A stretch of 64,000 nt of DNA from Zonotrichia leucophrys gambelii (Eukaryota; Chordata; Aves; Passeriformes; Passerellidae), in the NCBI RefSeq assembly GCF_028769735.1, contig NC_088171.1, forward strand, positions 66,357,216-66,421,215, given 5' to 3'. Shown here piece by piece: positions 36,034-48,408 of this stretch (its first letter is position 1; every line of letters begins with the position of its first letter). The notes under the pieces were generated by a model. That model was not told where the DNA came from, searched no databases, and saw only the letters and a program-made list of their open reading frames with translations. Both the position numbers and the translations under genes were made by a program.

Positions 36034-36673
36034 GTAAGCAACACTTCATAAATATGCTGTCTTTGCTTTGAAAGTTAAAACACATCCGCCCTTTCTCCTT
36101 TAGGCTTATATATTTAATGCATTCCATCATGTTAATAATTTATTTAATAATTTAAGGTGCAATTTAGGAAGGTGCATTTTTTTCCCCCCAGGTTAACCCT
36201 CATCACTCACTTTAAGGGTGCCAAACATGGGCTACATCATATAGTGTTGTCAGCTAATTTTAAATTTTACTTTTATTCTCTCTTATCTATGCAGCTTGTC
36301 AGCTATGTAATTTGATTTCTGTAAAGTAGATTTAGAATAATAAATGAATGAGTGGGTGTATATAAACACATGAATGCCCAAATCCTTCTGTGAGTTTTTA
36401 GCTCCATTGACCCCCATTTGCCAAAAAAGCAGCATTTGGATTATTTTGGAAGGAGCCCAAACACTTGAGGCTCTATTCTGTCTTTTGCAACTGAGGCACA
36501 CATATTTTCCTGCCTAAGCACGCTGTGCGTGGCAGGATTGTTGTGTGTCAGTTGCTCACTCTTGTAGCTAATTCCTGGTGCTGGTTGGAACACTGGTTTC
36601 AGATAAACTCTCTGGCACATGAAGGCTTCTTTACAGTTTGAAAAACAATCTTCATCTCTCTCAGTGTGTTTGC

Positions 36674-36714
36674 TTTTTTTTTTTGTTTTGTTTTTTTGTT
36701 TTGTTTTGGTTTTG
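36674..36714. repeat. Low-complexity T-rich (TTTTG) block
   Basis: A T run passes into repeated TTTTG units. It creates an artificial hydrophobic open frame on the + strand and a Lys/Thr-rich one on the other strand. Confidence 0.85.
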
Positions 36715-39700
36715 TGCATGTTACGAGGCATTGGTAGAATGAGGAGTCTTTTCTGTTTTCAGTTGTTTATTTTGTGGTATGACCTGAATGATAGATTTCC
36801 TCCTCCACATGTTCTGTTGTGTAGATCCAGAGCAGACAGACAGCACCTATCCCAAAGAGCTTTCAAATAAAGCAACTTTTATGTGTGGCACTAATGCCTT
36901 CAGTTACTTGTAGACAGATAATTTCAGATGTTGGGTTTGTTATGTGACTTCTGCTAAGTCACATTTTCTGCTTTTTAATTGTTTATCATCTATAATTGAT
37001 AATGAGCAGAGTCTGTAAATACAGCTATTGGTGCAAAAGGAATTGCAGGTATACAGAGGGAAACTGTGAATGGGACTTTCACAAGATGTTAAAACAAATC
37101 CAGGCATCCGTCAGAGAAATCACTGAGCTGTGATTCCCTCCCAGGCAGGATGCACCCATCTGGGTCACTTGCCTTGAAGTACTGTCTTGAAAGGAGACAA
37201 CTGGATGCTAGGGCTGAAGGATTCTAGCATGTCCCGCTTCTTACTTTCAGCATCACATTTTTCCTAGGTCTTTGCAGATTTTGCACTTTCACGTTTGCTT
37301 CCAATTTTCTTGGAGCTTCACAGGGGACATTTAATTATCATCTTCACCAAACTTCATTTTTAGACTAGTGAACTGGCATGCAGGAATTGGGCAAGTTCCC
37401 TTAAAATATAGGAACAGGAGAAGTTGGATGCAATGACCTTCTGGTAATTCCCTATCTTCATTACTCAGTGATGTACAGCAAAAGCCATAATTTTAGAGTA
37501 CCCTTTTCACCAGCTCACTTTGGTGACACAGAGTATGTTGTACCCTGGGTGACTCTACCTTTCTGCACTTCCACCTCGGCAGTGGTTCAAAACCTTAAGA
37601 TATGTTTGAGAAGAAACCTTTACTTTGTGTGCTGAGAAATGAGGCAAATTTTAGGCTTCAGATGGTTGGCATCTACCAAAAGACTTAGGGTAAGTAGTGA
37701 GGTCTTAGTGGTGACCTCCATGTGAGCATCTGGGTTTGAACAGAACCTTACACACAGCCCTGCTGCGCTGGGATATATTATGGTGTGAGAAACAGAAGTG
37801 CTTATAAATGAAGAATATGCTTTTGTTTCCACTGGCCAGAATAATAATAGCAGTTCAGTGTAAACATGGTGAAAATGAAGACATGCATGCTTGGTATTGA
37901 AGGAAAGCCTAATTTTAACTAATATATTAGAGAAATTGTTCCAGAACACTACATCCTTCCAAAAATAATAACCCTGTCATGTCAGCAAAGTTGGTGTCAG
38001 CGTGGGTTACCTGCTGCGTACAGAAAGTGCTGGTCATGTAAGTTAGATCTGCCTCAGGGCTAGTCTGACTTGCACACCCGACCTTTCAAAAATGTTTTTT
38101 GTTCATTAATCAATGTTCTTTGCTCCAGCTTGCCAGCTTCCCCTCTTTCCGTTCCTTCATTGTCCTCCTTTTTAGTTTGTCAACCTACCTCCCCAAGTAA
38201 CCTCTGACTACACACTAGACACAGGCTCCTAATAGCTCCAGTTGAATTTTATTTATCCTTCAGTAAGGCCAGACAGTCACACAAGCCATTTATTTTTTTT
38301 TAAGTTATGCTGAAAGAAACATATATGAATGCTTTGGATTGTGGTAAAACACGATTGCTGTTTCAAATGACTTTTTACAATTTTATGAATAGTAATGAAC
38401 TGCATGATCTGAAGGCAACTTGTTTTAGACTCAGCATTTCTAGGATATTTTCATGTATTTAGTTTATGTAAGTGGGCTTTAGGCCTGGATAGATTAAGTC
38501 TGTATGGTTTAGGCAAAGTGAGAGCTGTTCTGAAGTTTCACCTACATTATGAAACAAATTCAATGTGAATTTGAGATTAAAAAATTGTGGTATAGGTCAA
38601 CTGGTGGTGAAGAAGCTTTGTTCCTAAAATTCCAATATATTTTTGCACTGCCAGGTTTTTTTTAGGTCTGGAATGGAAGTTGAGTAAGGAGAGGATAGGA
38701 AGGGAGATGAGATGCTTACTGTGCATAGAGTAACGCAGTTATGCAGCTAGGTTGTCCTTGGCAGGACCTGTACAGATGTGGCTGCATCATCTTTACACTA
38801 AAACCAGGATTTTACAGGTATAGCTTCCTTATTGCTCTCTCATGGTGGCTAAGATCCTACTATAGATAAGACCTAAGCAGTGAGTAATTTTTTTTGATCA
38901 TGGTGTATTAAAAGCAGTGTTTTACTCCACAGGATTATGTCCCAGTGTTAGCAAGTCCAGATTACATTTTTAACCTTAGTGATGACTTGAAGAGCTCAAA
39001 GGAGTTGCAGTATGCAAAAGTTTAATTTCATTTGTAAAAATAAAGTGCTTAGGTTGTTTTTTCTTTTTTTTTCTTTTTCCTGGCTGGCTTTTCTAAAGTT
39101 CAGTAGACATTAAAATAATTGTATGAAACAATTACAACAATAAGAACAAATCTTCACTTTTCAGAATCAAAATATTCAGTGGCTTTAATGGAATAAAAAT
39201 TGGAGTGTCATAAAAATGCTTCTATTCTTTAAAAAAACCTGTTTTTCAACTATAATTTCAATTATCAGGATCAAAATATTTAGTTGAAAATTGTTGACTT
39301 TGCCTACAGGGTAGGAACTTTTAAGGAATGTGTCCCTATTTCAAGTATTTGCAATTTCTGAAACACTTCTTTAGAAAAAAATATTGCCTATTAAGTGGAA
39401 TTTTTATTCAGAATGGGAAGTTTAAGTAGGAAATTTCCAGCTTTTGTGAAGGGCACTGTAAGCCAATGACGCTGCCTGCAAGTGACATTTAAAAAACACT
39501 CATTATGCTGTCCAGTCACCTGGGAAGTCAGTCCAGCACTGCTGAACAGAAACAGGGACAATTGTTTCAGGGCTGAGCTCCCCAAAGAGGTTTTTAACCC
39601 TGGTCTCACTGCATCCATTTGGATTGATGAATCCTTATTCTGTGAGAGACTCTCAAAACTGACACTTCAGCAAAGGAGGTGTGAGCTCCACAAGTGTGTC

Positions 39701-40530
39701 AGGACTGCTGCCATACATTTTCCCCAACATATCTGGAACTTGGGATAGTTCCAGGAATCTGTTCATATGCATGAGAAGATACCATTGCTGACAGAACAGT
39801 TCACAGAACTGAGGGTTTTTAAAGAGTTTATCAACTGGTTAATATTTATGTATCAGCGTGGCGAGGTGCTAGCAATATTATAACAGTAGCTGGGTACCAT
39901 TTTGTTTTACTTGAGGGAAATTCAATATGAATAAAACAGCAACTTTTCAAACATGACATTTAATCCACTCATGTAAATCATACCAGGAGATCTATTATTC
40001 ATTATTAAAAGGGCACCATATTTTTATTATACTGAAAATGAAACACAAATGCTGTGAAAAATTTAGTGCCTTTTCCTGAAGTTTCAGGACACTTATCATG
40101 CAGTCATCTAGCAGGGGCTGACACTCATTTTAAAATATAGCTACAAAATTAATAAATTTGAACTCTTTTGCTTGGAACAAGAGGATGTTCTATTTCACTG
40201 AATGAGGGATTTATTATTTATTTAAGCCTTCCTAAATACTTCAGATGGCAAAGTCCTTTGATAATGTTCACATTTGGAGTTAGATTTGTAACGAATAAAG
40301 TTCATATCTTTGTTGTTATTAGTCATTTCCAGCATTTTCTTCCCTGAAGTGCATTTTGAAAACTACATATATCAGAAACTGATTAACATGACCTTAGGTA
40401 TTAATTCTTAAAATATGATGAAACAAACAGTTTCAAGGACATTATTTTCTGTATGTCAGCAGCTGTCTAAGGACTGTGATGCTTTTAATAATTACAAAAC
40501 AAGGTGTCATTAGGAAAAGTAGACCACAAA

Positions 40531-40560
40531 CTTCCCTTTCCCCCCTCCTCCTCCCCTCCT
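40531..40560 (+). repeat. 30-bp uninterrupted polypyrimidine tract
   Basis: CTTCCCTTTCCCCCC is followed by TCCTCCTCCCCTCCT with no purine. Such tracts can adopt triplex (H-DNA) structures and bind polypyrimidine-tract proteins. It has no AG exon border immediately after it, so it is not an evident acceptor. Confidence 0.8.
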
Positions 40561-43500
40561 GGTTTATTTTATTCTTGAGTGAAAGGCTGGCACAAGTGAA
40601 GAACATCTAGCTCTAGGACACTTTGTAGGACATAACATAAGAGTTTTATACAGTAAGAAAGAAGATAGTGCTTGGCAGTGCCAGAGGACTTTCAAAATGA
40701 GAGCCACTTAAATTTTCTCTGGATGCAATTATTTGTAGTTGGGATGAAAAGGTGCTGCGTGAACCTTTTGGTAAATTCAAGAACTAAGCTTAAACAGACG
40801 CTTGTATTCATTTGAAGACTGCAGCGCTAATGGTTTTTTCACAGAGAAGGAACTCATAATTTTACTGCTTTTATTTGGTTTATCTGAGTTTGGGGGGGGG
40901 TCTGGTCTTTGCCATTTGCTAGATCTCTCTGCAACATCTTCTCAAAATGCACATTCTCAGAGCAATTCTTACAAAGCTATTACATATTAGAATCTGTTGT
41001 GTCTACTTTGTTTAGCACTGTGCAATTTATTTACTTATCTAAAATGTTACTACTTATCCCAAGTTTTGTTTTTTGGTGATTTATTGGAGTTACTTTTCAC
41101 ATGTTGTCTGGTCATTGTGCTCCAGTGGAGGTTTTTCTTGGAAACACCTGCTGGAATGCAGTATGTGTGCTGGATCACCTTAAAGCAATGCAAGCTGTCC
41201 AAAAACCTCAGAAATGTGACCTATGTTACAATGCATCATATCTGACTAGAGAAAAGTATGTAGCCTGCTTTGGTAAACCTAGCAGACATATGTTAAACAT
41301 CAGAAGTGTCTGGGGACAGCATTTTATTTTGGACCACTCCATGGTTTATTCCCCACTTAATTGGAAATTATATCTGTAAGAGAGCTTGACATGAGCCATA
41401 GGATACAATAGTTGTAAAAAAGTCATACATTATCTGGGGCAAACCAGCAGGAAGGCAGAATGCAACCTCTGCCTGTATCCTTAGCTCCACATGAATCCCA
41501 AACAACAGAGAACACCAAGAACAAAATTATTGCCAGCCCCAACAAAAAAATTCTGTGATTGGAAAAAAAAGAGCATCTCCATGACTCACTAGAGCTGACA
41601 GTCTGGAACTGTGAAAAGAGACTTAAACTGTGTTTTGGTCCAGATTTGCAAGTCATGGGAGCCAGCAAAACACCCTCAGAAAATACTTTTATTTTTTTCC
41701 CTTAACACACCTGGTTTTAAAGCATTTCACATTTTAAATAATTATCTGTGAGCTCAGGATGAGCAGGGTAGTTGCAAAGCTGTACTACAGAAATGGGAAG
41801 AGTACTTTATGAAACCAAAGAACAAAAAGTGATCCTGCTTAATCATGCAATTTTTAAGCAGAGCACACAAGGAAAAATGATTTTTTTCCCAGAGGTTGCT
41901 CTTCCTCTCCTCTTCTGGACCAAGAATTGGACTATCCAGGAAATGCTGAAGGAACATGAACTCCGGATTGTCACTGCTTCCCTTGCGAAGTGAGTGTTGC
42001 TGCATCCCTGGCTGGACTGAAGCCTATGGTTGAACAGATTGCTAGCTGAGGTGTGATGAGGAATCCAGAACAGCATCAGGGAAGAGACATGAATTGGAGC
42101 AGCTGCTGGACCAAGAAAGAGAGGAAAACTGCCTGCTCCTCCTCCAGAGCCTGGGGCAGGCAGAGCAGCACTGCTGCGTGACTCAGCCCTGCATGCTGAA
42201 CCAGCCACGTCTTCATGAGACTCCTTGGCTCCAAGTGGTTTCTGGGCAAAGTACGTGTCCTCTTGACACAAAAGAAATAAACTTTGCTGCATCGTGTCTG
42301 TAGTCCATGTTATCCTGGGAAACTCGTGCTCTGACCGTGCTGAAATCAGTCTCAGGGATAAATAAGTGAAGTGGGAGTGTCAGGAGAATGAACTGGGGTT
42401 CCTGCTTCCCTCTCACAAAGACAGTTTCTCCCTCACAAGATGAGGTCAGAATCCACCCAGGCCAGTATATCACCAGAAGCACTCGGGGAGGCAGGAGCTG
42501 GATGTACCATACATTACTACTCCCTGCTGGTCCAAGAGCAGAAAAGAATTAGCAGCAGATGTGCCAGGACAATTAGCAACAGATGCAGAGGCTAAAGCTC
42601 ACAGAATGCAAACATTATTTCTCTATATTAGGGAAGATAAAAGGCCGGATTCTGGTCCTTGGGTGTAAGGTACTTGTGCATGAGATGCTGCTGGTGCTAA
42701 CTATGGGCTGAGTTATCACTCCTAGAGAAGAAGCAGGCAATGGGGACTTGTCTCTTGCTCTGGTAGCACGGGGGAGGGCAGGTGTTTGCATTGGGGCACT
42801 CGGTGTGGCTCTGGGAAGACACTGGGCTGATTTGGTACAGTGTGCCAGGAGGAATCCTGCTCTCTGCCACTGCTGAAAGCAGTGAATAAAGTGCCTGCTT
42901 ACAAATACTGCTGCCCTGTGCCCCTGGCAGATCATGAGCCTGAGCTTGTGTGCTGTGGCCCAACAGCTTCTGGTCCATAGTCTACTGCTGTCAGGGAGGC
43001 TAGGTGCCAGGAAGGATGGAGTTACTGCTTAAAGACCTGCAAGCTGCACAGAGAGGAGTCAGGGAGTCATTTTACCTGTGCCAGACTTGAAAGGCCTACT
43101 CTCTTAGAGAATGGGGGAAAAAACATTATTGTGGGGAAATTAACGATATGTCACTGTATGGTCCTCCTCTGATTTGTGTGTTATTTTGTATTCAGATACC
43201 TGTTTGAAGACAGGCAATGATGGAAAGCTGGGGAAATAAGTTTTCAGCTATTCCAGAACATTCTGGTGATAGATAGAGACTTTTGGAAAAACCCTAATAA
43301 CATGATATTTTATTTTTACTTCAGTCCAGGTTTCTATTTCCTCCCCTCTGGTCTTTTATAAATTTCAGAGTTACACAAACACTTCCTAAGAATGCCCTTC
43401 TCCCTGCCTGTATGTTGGCCTTGCACATAAACAGGGAGAGCTTGAAATCTGGTTGTGAAAGCTCCCCTTTAATTGGGCAATAACAGCCTCATCTCCAGCA

Positions 43501-46500
43501 CTATTCATTTGACATAGTAAAGTAATTGTTCTTTGTTAATGATGGGAGCTGTTTCCTATTTAAAAGGTTTTTTACCTGTGTTTTGCACCAGTGACATTCA
43601 TGTGCTGCTGTTTTCATAATCAGAAATGGGCTGTTGGTTTATATGGCATTTTTCAAGATTCTTCTCTATAACAAGTAAATATTGAATTGCCTTTGCATAT
43701 TTTAATTCACCTTAATCTGTTTGAGTTGTATTGGTCTAATTTTTGTGTGGTATGAATTAAGTAGTGTGACTTTTGTACATTTTTCTTCTAAATTGAAACC
43801 ATTTGAAGGTGCAGAGGAAAGAAGAAAAAGTTTATTTCTTCTCTGACAAGGTAAAGCCTGACAAAAGTAAGTCAGACAAAAACCCCCAAAAGCTCCCACT
43901 GGATATGTTTATTGAAATATTCAAATAGAATTCATTCTCTCTATAGAGTGAAACTATGGTGGCATATGGGGAAGTAAGATATATTACAATAAAACTGATA
44001 TAAAACAGTTGAATTTAGAAATAGTGGCAGGAGATAATTTTAGTTCATTATGATTTAATTCAATTAAATGCAACACTGTTAACTGCAGACTAAGAAGTAT
44101 TACTTGTGCCTGTGCGGGCGCACACAAGCATTATTTATTCTCTGCCGCATCTCTCTTTGCAGAAGAAATTACTCCAGTAAAAGGGGGGTGCTCAACGCTT
44201 TCATAGCACTGTAAAACCCTCTATACCTCACAGACCTCAGTGGAAATTTGACCTGAGCAAGGAGAAACATTGAAGTAAGGTGTTGGAGAGTAGACCCCTC
44301 CAAACCCAGGAAGATGTCCTTAGGTAGGATATGCTCTTTGAATGTCAACAATGTTGGTACAGGCTTGTGGATTAATTTACCAGACAGTGCCTCAAATGAG
44401 GGGTTGGCACCAGGGAAAATATATCTGCTAATTTTATTTTTTTTCCTTCAGAACCAAAAACATCCATCAGAACAAGCTGCTCAGTCTGAGCTGCCTGTGC
44501 CTTGTCTATCCCAGGCACTGCTCTGAGTTTCCCGAAGGAGAGAAGTGACTGATCCCTGTCCTTCTCCTACGCTGTTCCCTGCTCTGTACCTGGGCACAGC
44601 AGCTCAAACCCACAAAGGCATTCAAGGTCCGTGGATTTCAATCTGAGCTATCTGCCTAAATGCCCTTGTGCATCTGTGCCTAAGGGCCATGCTGGCCATG
44701 TCCCAAATCCCAGTTCAGGCTCACAGCTGAGGAGGAGGTAATGAAGGGCAGGTGGCACAGGACTCAGCTCCCTCCTCTCTCCCAGGGCTTTCTGACCCTG
44801 CAGGTGTGAGATGGTGAGCTGAGAGTGTGTGTTTGTTGTAGCAGTGGGAAAAGGTTTAGCATGGACCCAAAGGCACCTGTATGAATGCTTGGTATGATGG
44901 CATAGAGTAACAGGTAGAAGCTTGGCTGGGACTTTTGTATGGATCCAACAGAAAGAAATTTCTTATTTGTCAGGTATGTTTTATTTGACTGTGTAAACTG
45001 AGATGTGTGACACTGTCCTACCTGGGTCAGGGACCCAGTGCTCATGCTTAAGGACTCCTTATAGACTTTACAACCTCAGACCCTGTAGCAGATGGGTGTA
45101 TTATAAAGTCCTTGCTTATGTTTCATGATTATGTGTTTCCATCATTGCATGGTTCAAACACCCAGCTCCTGTAGCTGCAAACAAAAGGATGCTCCCAGTC
45201 TCAAAGAATGAGTCTGCAGTTTAAATCTAGGATAAAAGCAAATGAACAATAACTGTGAACGAGAAACAAAGATATGGAAGTTTAATAGTGACAATGATTA
45301 CCCTTACATCAGCTGTTTGACCACTGCCTGTTTATATGTAAGCTCTCAGAAGAGCATATACTGTTGAATTCTTAAGACAAGAGTCAGCCTGGGAAGCAAG
45401 AGAGAAACTGAAAAGGGGGCTGTGACAGAGCAGTGATTTAATCTGTGAATGCTTTGGGATTGTTTGATATTGCAGGTAACTGTCTTTGATCACAGCCTTA
45501 TAACCATCACCTTTAATTTGTAGCACAGAGGTTACTATCTAGCACCCAGCTAGCCAAATGAAATGTATGGCTTGATTAAGGATCTCTTTTGTCAGTAATT
45601 TGTGCCTAATGTTTTTAGCTTTCCCACGGGCTGTTACAGAAAATGGTAAATCTGGTTTAAATGAAACCTGATACTGTTAATGGTTTAATAGCAGCTGCCA
45701 CAGGGTTATGGCATTTTTCAACAGATGCTTCTGTTTCATTTTAAGCCTAAACTAAGTCTTAGAATATATTTACATAATTAATATAAAGTACACGTACATA
45801 ATAATGGCAATATTTATAATTTTAAAATATTTCCTTAAATGACTTTGCTGTTATCTAATCACAATATAAAACTTGAAAAAGGAAGGCATATTATTAGAAA
45901 TAATAATTTATATTCACCTCTTCAAAAAAAGTTGTGGATGCAGCGTGAGTGTGAGCACTTGTCATCTAACATGGCAGTTATTGGTGTAGGCAAATCCCTT
46001 ACTGCTTCAGAAAAAGAGACAAAAAGTTTTGCTGCACCTGAGTTATGCTTGTTATCTTACCTACTGTTTGGCCAGGAGTATAAAAGTGATGCTTATATTT
46101 AAATATACGCGTCAAGAAAGAACTGTGTTGAGGTGTGTACTTAGAAATATTTGAAGTAGTAAAGATTTTTGGATGATTGTTGTCTGCACAATGTTGTCTG
46201 ATTGAGGAAGCCCCTGCTAATTTAAGAAGAATTTGGCATTTTAAGATATTCATAGTGGGTGATTGGTTTGAATGGATCTCTTTTATCTGGAGGTCTTATT
46301 CTTGACTTCCAAGAAGTACTGAGGGTGTATCCTACAGGACATTCAGAGTGAGAGGATGCTGCTGAATATTGTGGCCTTCTACAAGTAGGTGTCTGTTCAC
46401 AGTGAAGAGAGAAGGAGAAAAGGCTCCTCTTTCTCTGCCTTGGCTGGAAGGCAAGGTAATGTTGAACAGGCAAGTGTACCAAGGCATTTGCTGCTGTGAA

Positions 46501-47707
46501 CTGTGAAGACTGAAATGGGAACAGTAAGACATGAAAAACATGCAAATAACAGAAAATTGTCTCTATTAAAGAAGCATCCAAGATTGTTTATTTAAGAGAT
46601 TAGGCAGTCGCAGTTCTCTCAGGAGAATGTGTAGGAGCAGTGGTGAAGCAGATGTTTCACTGTGTGAGGGATGTAGCTGATATATTTGCTCCCCTTGTCC
46701 CCAGGGTGACTACCCTTCATAGCTGTTAGCCTGGGTATGATGGCAGTCATCTTCTGTGTTCTAGCTTTTGTGAAAGTTTTGTTTTATTTGTCCTTTTGAA
46801 TGTATTAGAATTGTTCAACAGCACCTGGGTCAATGCCCACTTTAATTAATGAAAACAGTTCAAAATGTGGCATAGGACCAAATTTCTTTTTTTTTTTTTT
46901 TTTTAATGTTTACCCTTCTTTCTTCTTTACCCACCAAAACCTTACAGATGGATTTACATAAGTTCATTACTTCAGAGTGTTTCTTCACCACTAGATTTCA
47001 AGTCTTTGCTATGGGAACACAATTGCTTCGGCCCTAAGGCACTGGTAGTTCTCTTTCACACCTCCAAGCTGCTCAGAAGAATATCTATACTTATCTTATG
47101 AAAAGTGTAAACTGTGTTTGTCAGTTCTCTGTGAGAACTTTTTACCTTAAAATACTTTTAAACCCTACACTGAGGTTCACATACTTTTCACTAAGAGCTT
47201 TAATTTGAAGGAAGAAAGCTATTAAGTACCAACATAGTTCCCACAACTGGGTGGAGAAGAGTTTGTGACTCAGTGAGGAGCAAGTTTGCAAGTGTTCTTA
47301 TTGGGTGTTTGGATGAACCTTCCAAAGCTGCTGCAAAACTAATCCAGTGATGAATCTCAGCAAGCCGTCACAGGGACACCTCAGATTTCCAAGTTGGTTT
47401 GTTATTCACTCTGAAAGATTTCTAGTGGCAATGTTTTTCCACCACTGGTAGAGACAGAGTATGAATGCTTTCTGAAAGCAAAGAGGGAAAGAAAAAATTG
47501 TAAAATAATCACACTAAAGAAAGTACAGCATTTTTTGTTGGAGTGGAAAATTGTTCAAATATATGATTTTTGGGAAGAGTTGTTAATTGTTTTGGCATGC
47601 AAAATTGCACCAAAGGTATGATGTTTGTAGAGCTTTATATGATAAAAGAAACTCAGTTCCCTTGTGATGCTTTTGTAACAAATAAATCTTTCTTCCTCCT
47701 TTTCTAG

Positions 47708-47971
47708 GTTCTACCAGATAGAAAAGCTGTGAAACTAGGCATGGTACTCCTCTTTGAACTCTTCCTTCTTCGTGGCACCTATACCTGGATTGATCGAGAA
47801 GTGGGATGGGGAGCTTTTCCCTTATGTGATAGCAATCTTAATGCTTTGGAGGGAAAATTTAAATGTCCCTTCCTCAGAGGACATTATGACTCCAGAATTG
47901 ACCGATTCAAAAAAATTGAAAATTTTATTTCTCAGGATTTGGATCATTGGTTATGCAATCTCTACTTTCAG
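47708..47971 (+). CDS. OFCC1: OFCC1 exon, second half of a C2-like domain
   Basis: The acceptor is CTTCCTCCTTTTCTAG and the donor TTTCAG/GTTTGT; 264 nt give exactly 88 codons, phase 0 in and out. It reads VLPDRKAVKLGMVLLFELFL, LRGTYTWIDREVGWGAFPLC, then FKCPFLRGHYDSRIDRFKKI and DLDHWLCNLYFQ. The run LGMVLLFELFLL fits a buried beta strand better than a membrane helix because it is short and followed by Arg. The WGAFPL and FKCPFLRG segments recall C2 domains of the ciliary C2 families, an impression not tested by search. Of all the exons this has the highest information content. Confidence 0.93.
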
Positions 47972-48269
47972 GTTTGTGTTTTAAAAAATTTTAGTTTTCT
48001 GTATATTTTTCTTTTTGATTCTGAAATTGGCTTGTGGCTCATCTCCCATTTACTGGGATGTCTGCTTTAATCAGTAAGCATGGGGAAGAAATACGCGGGA
48101 AAATGATATGGGAGAAAAGTGTAGTAAACAGAGTACAGAGAAACAAAACTGCCTAAAATTCTTATAACAACATCTTGGACTGCTGGGCTTCATAAACAGT
48201 GTACAACAGGCATGTTCTGGCTTTGTGGAATTCCAAACTACTTTTTTTTCTTTTTCTTTCTCTTCCTAG

Positions 48270-48408
48270 ATAATTAAACTACCACAGGATTCAGATAAGC
48301 AGAATAAGCATGGTATGCATGTTCATCTGCCACCTGAACTTCTTATGTATTCAAGCACTGCTGAAAAGAATGGTGTCTCAGAAAGTGTTGTACAGTCTGG
48401 ACCACAAG
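48270..48408 (+). CDS. OFCC1: OFCC1 exon with two in-phase donor sites
   Basis: A long pyrimidine tract and CTCTTCCTAG precede IIKLPQDSDKQNKH. Two donors can end the exon in the same phase: CATG/GTATGC at 48312 (43 nt) and CAAG/GTGATG at 48408 (139 nt). The added 96 nt would encode 32 in-frame residues including MHVHLPPELLMYSSTAEKNG. That stretch is polar and protein-like rather than intronic, so I prefer the longer form. Both forms join the 52852 exon correctly. The frame reaches TGA at 48427, shortly after the longer donor. Confidence 0.8.

Larger units (their letters stand above)
36034..47707. other. 11.7-kb intron
   Basis: No supported gene. It contains a T/G simple-sequence block at 36674-36714, a 30-bp polypyrimidine tract at 40531-40560 and an 18-base T run at 46887-46904. 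Less A+T-rich stretches at about 42,000-43,050 and 44,450-44,830 contain overlapping frames on both strands, without splice structure or a recognised repeat. The two flanking exons join in phase 0 within one apparent domain, so no missing exon is required. Confidence 0.6.
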
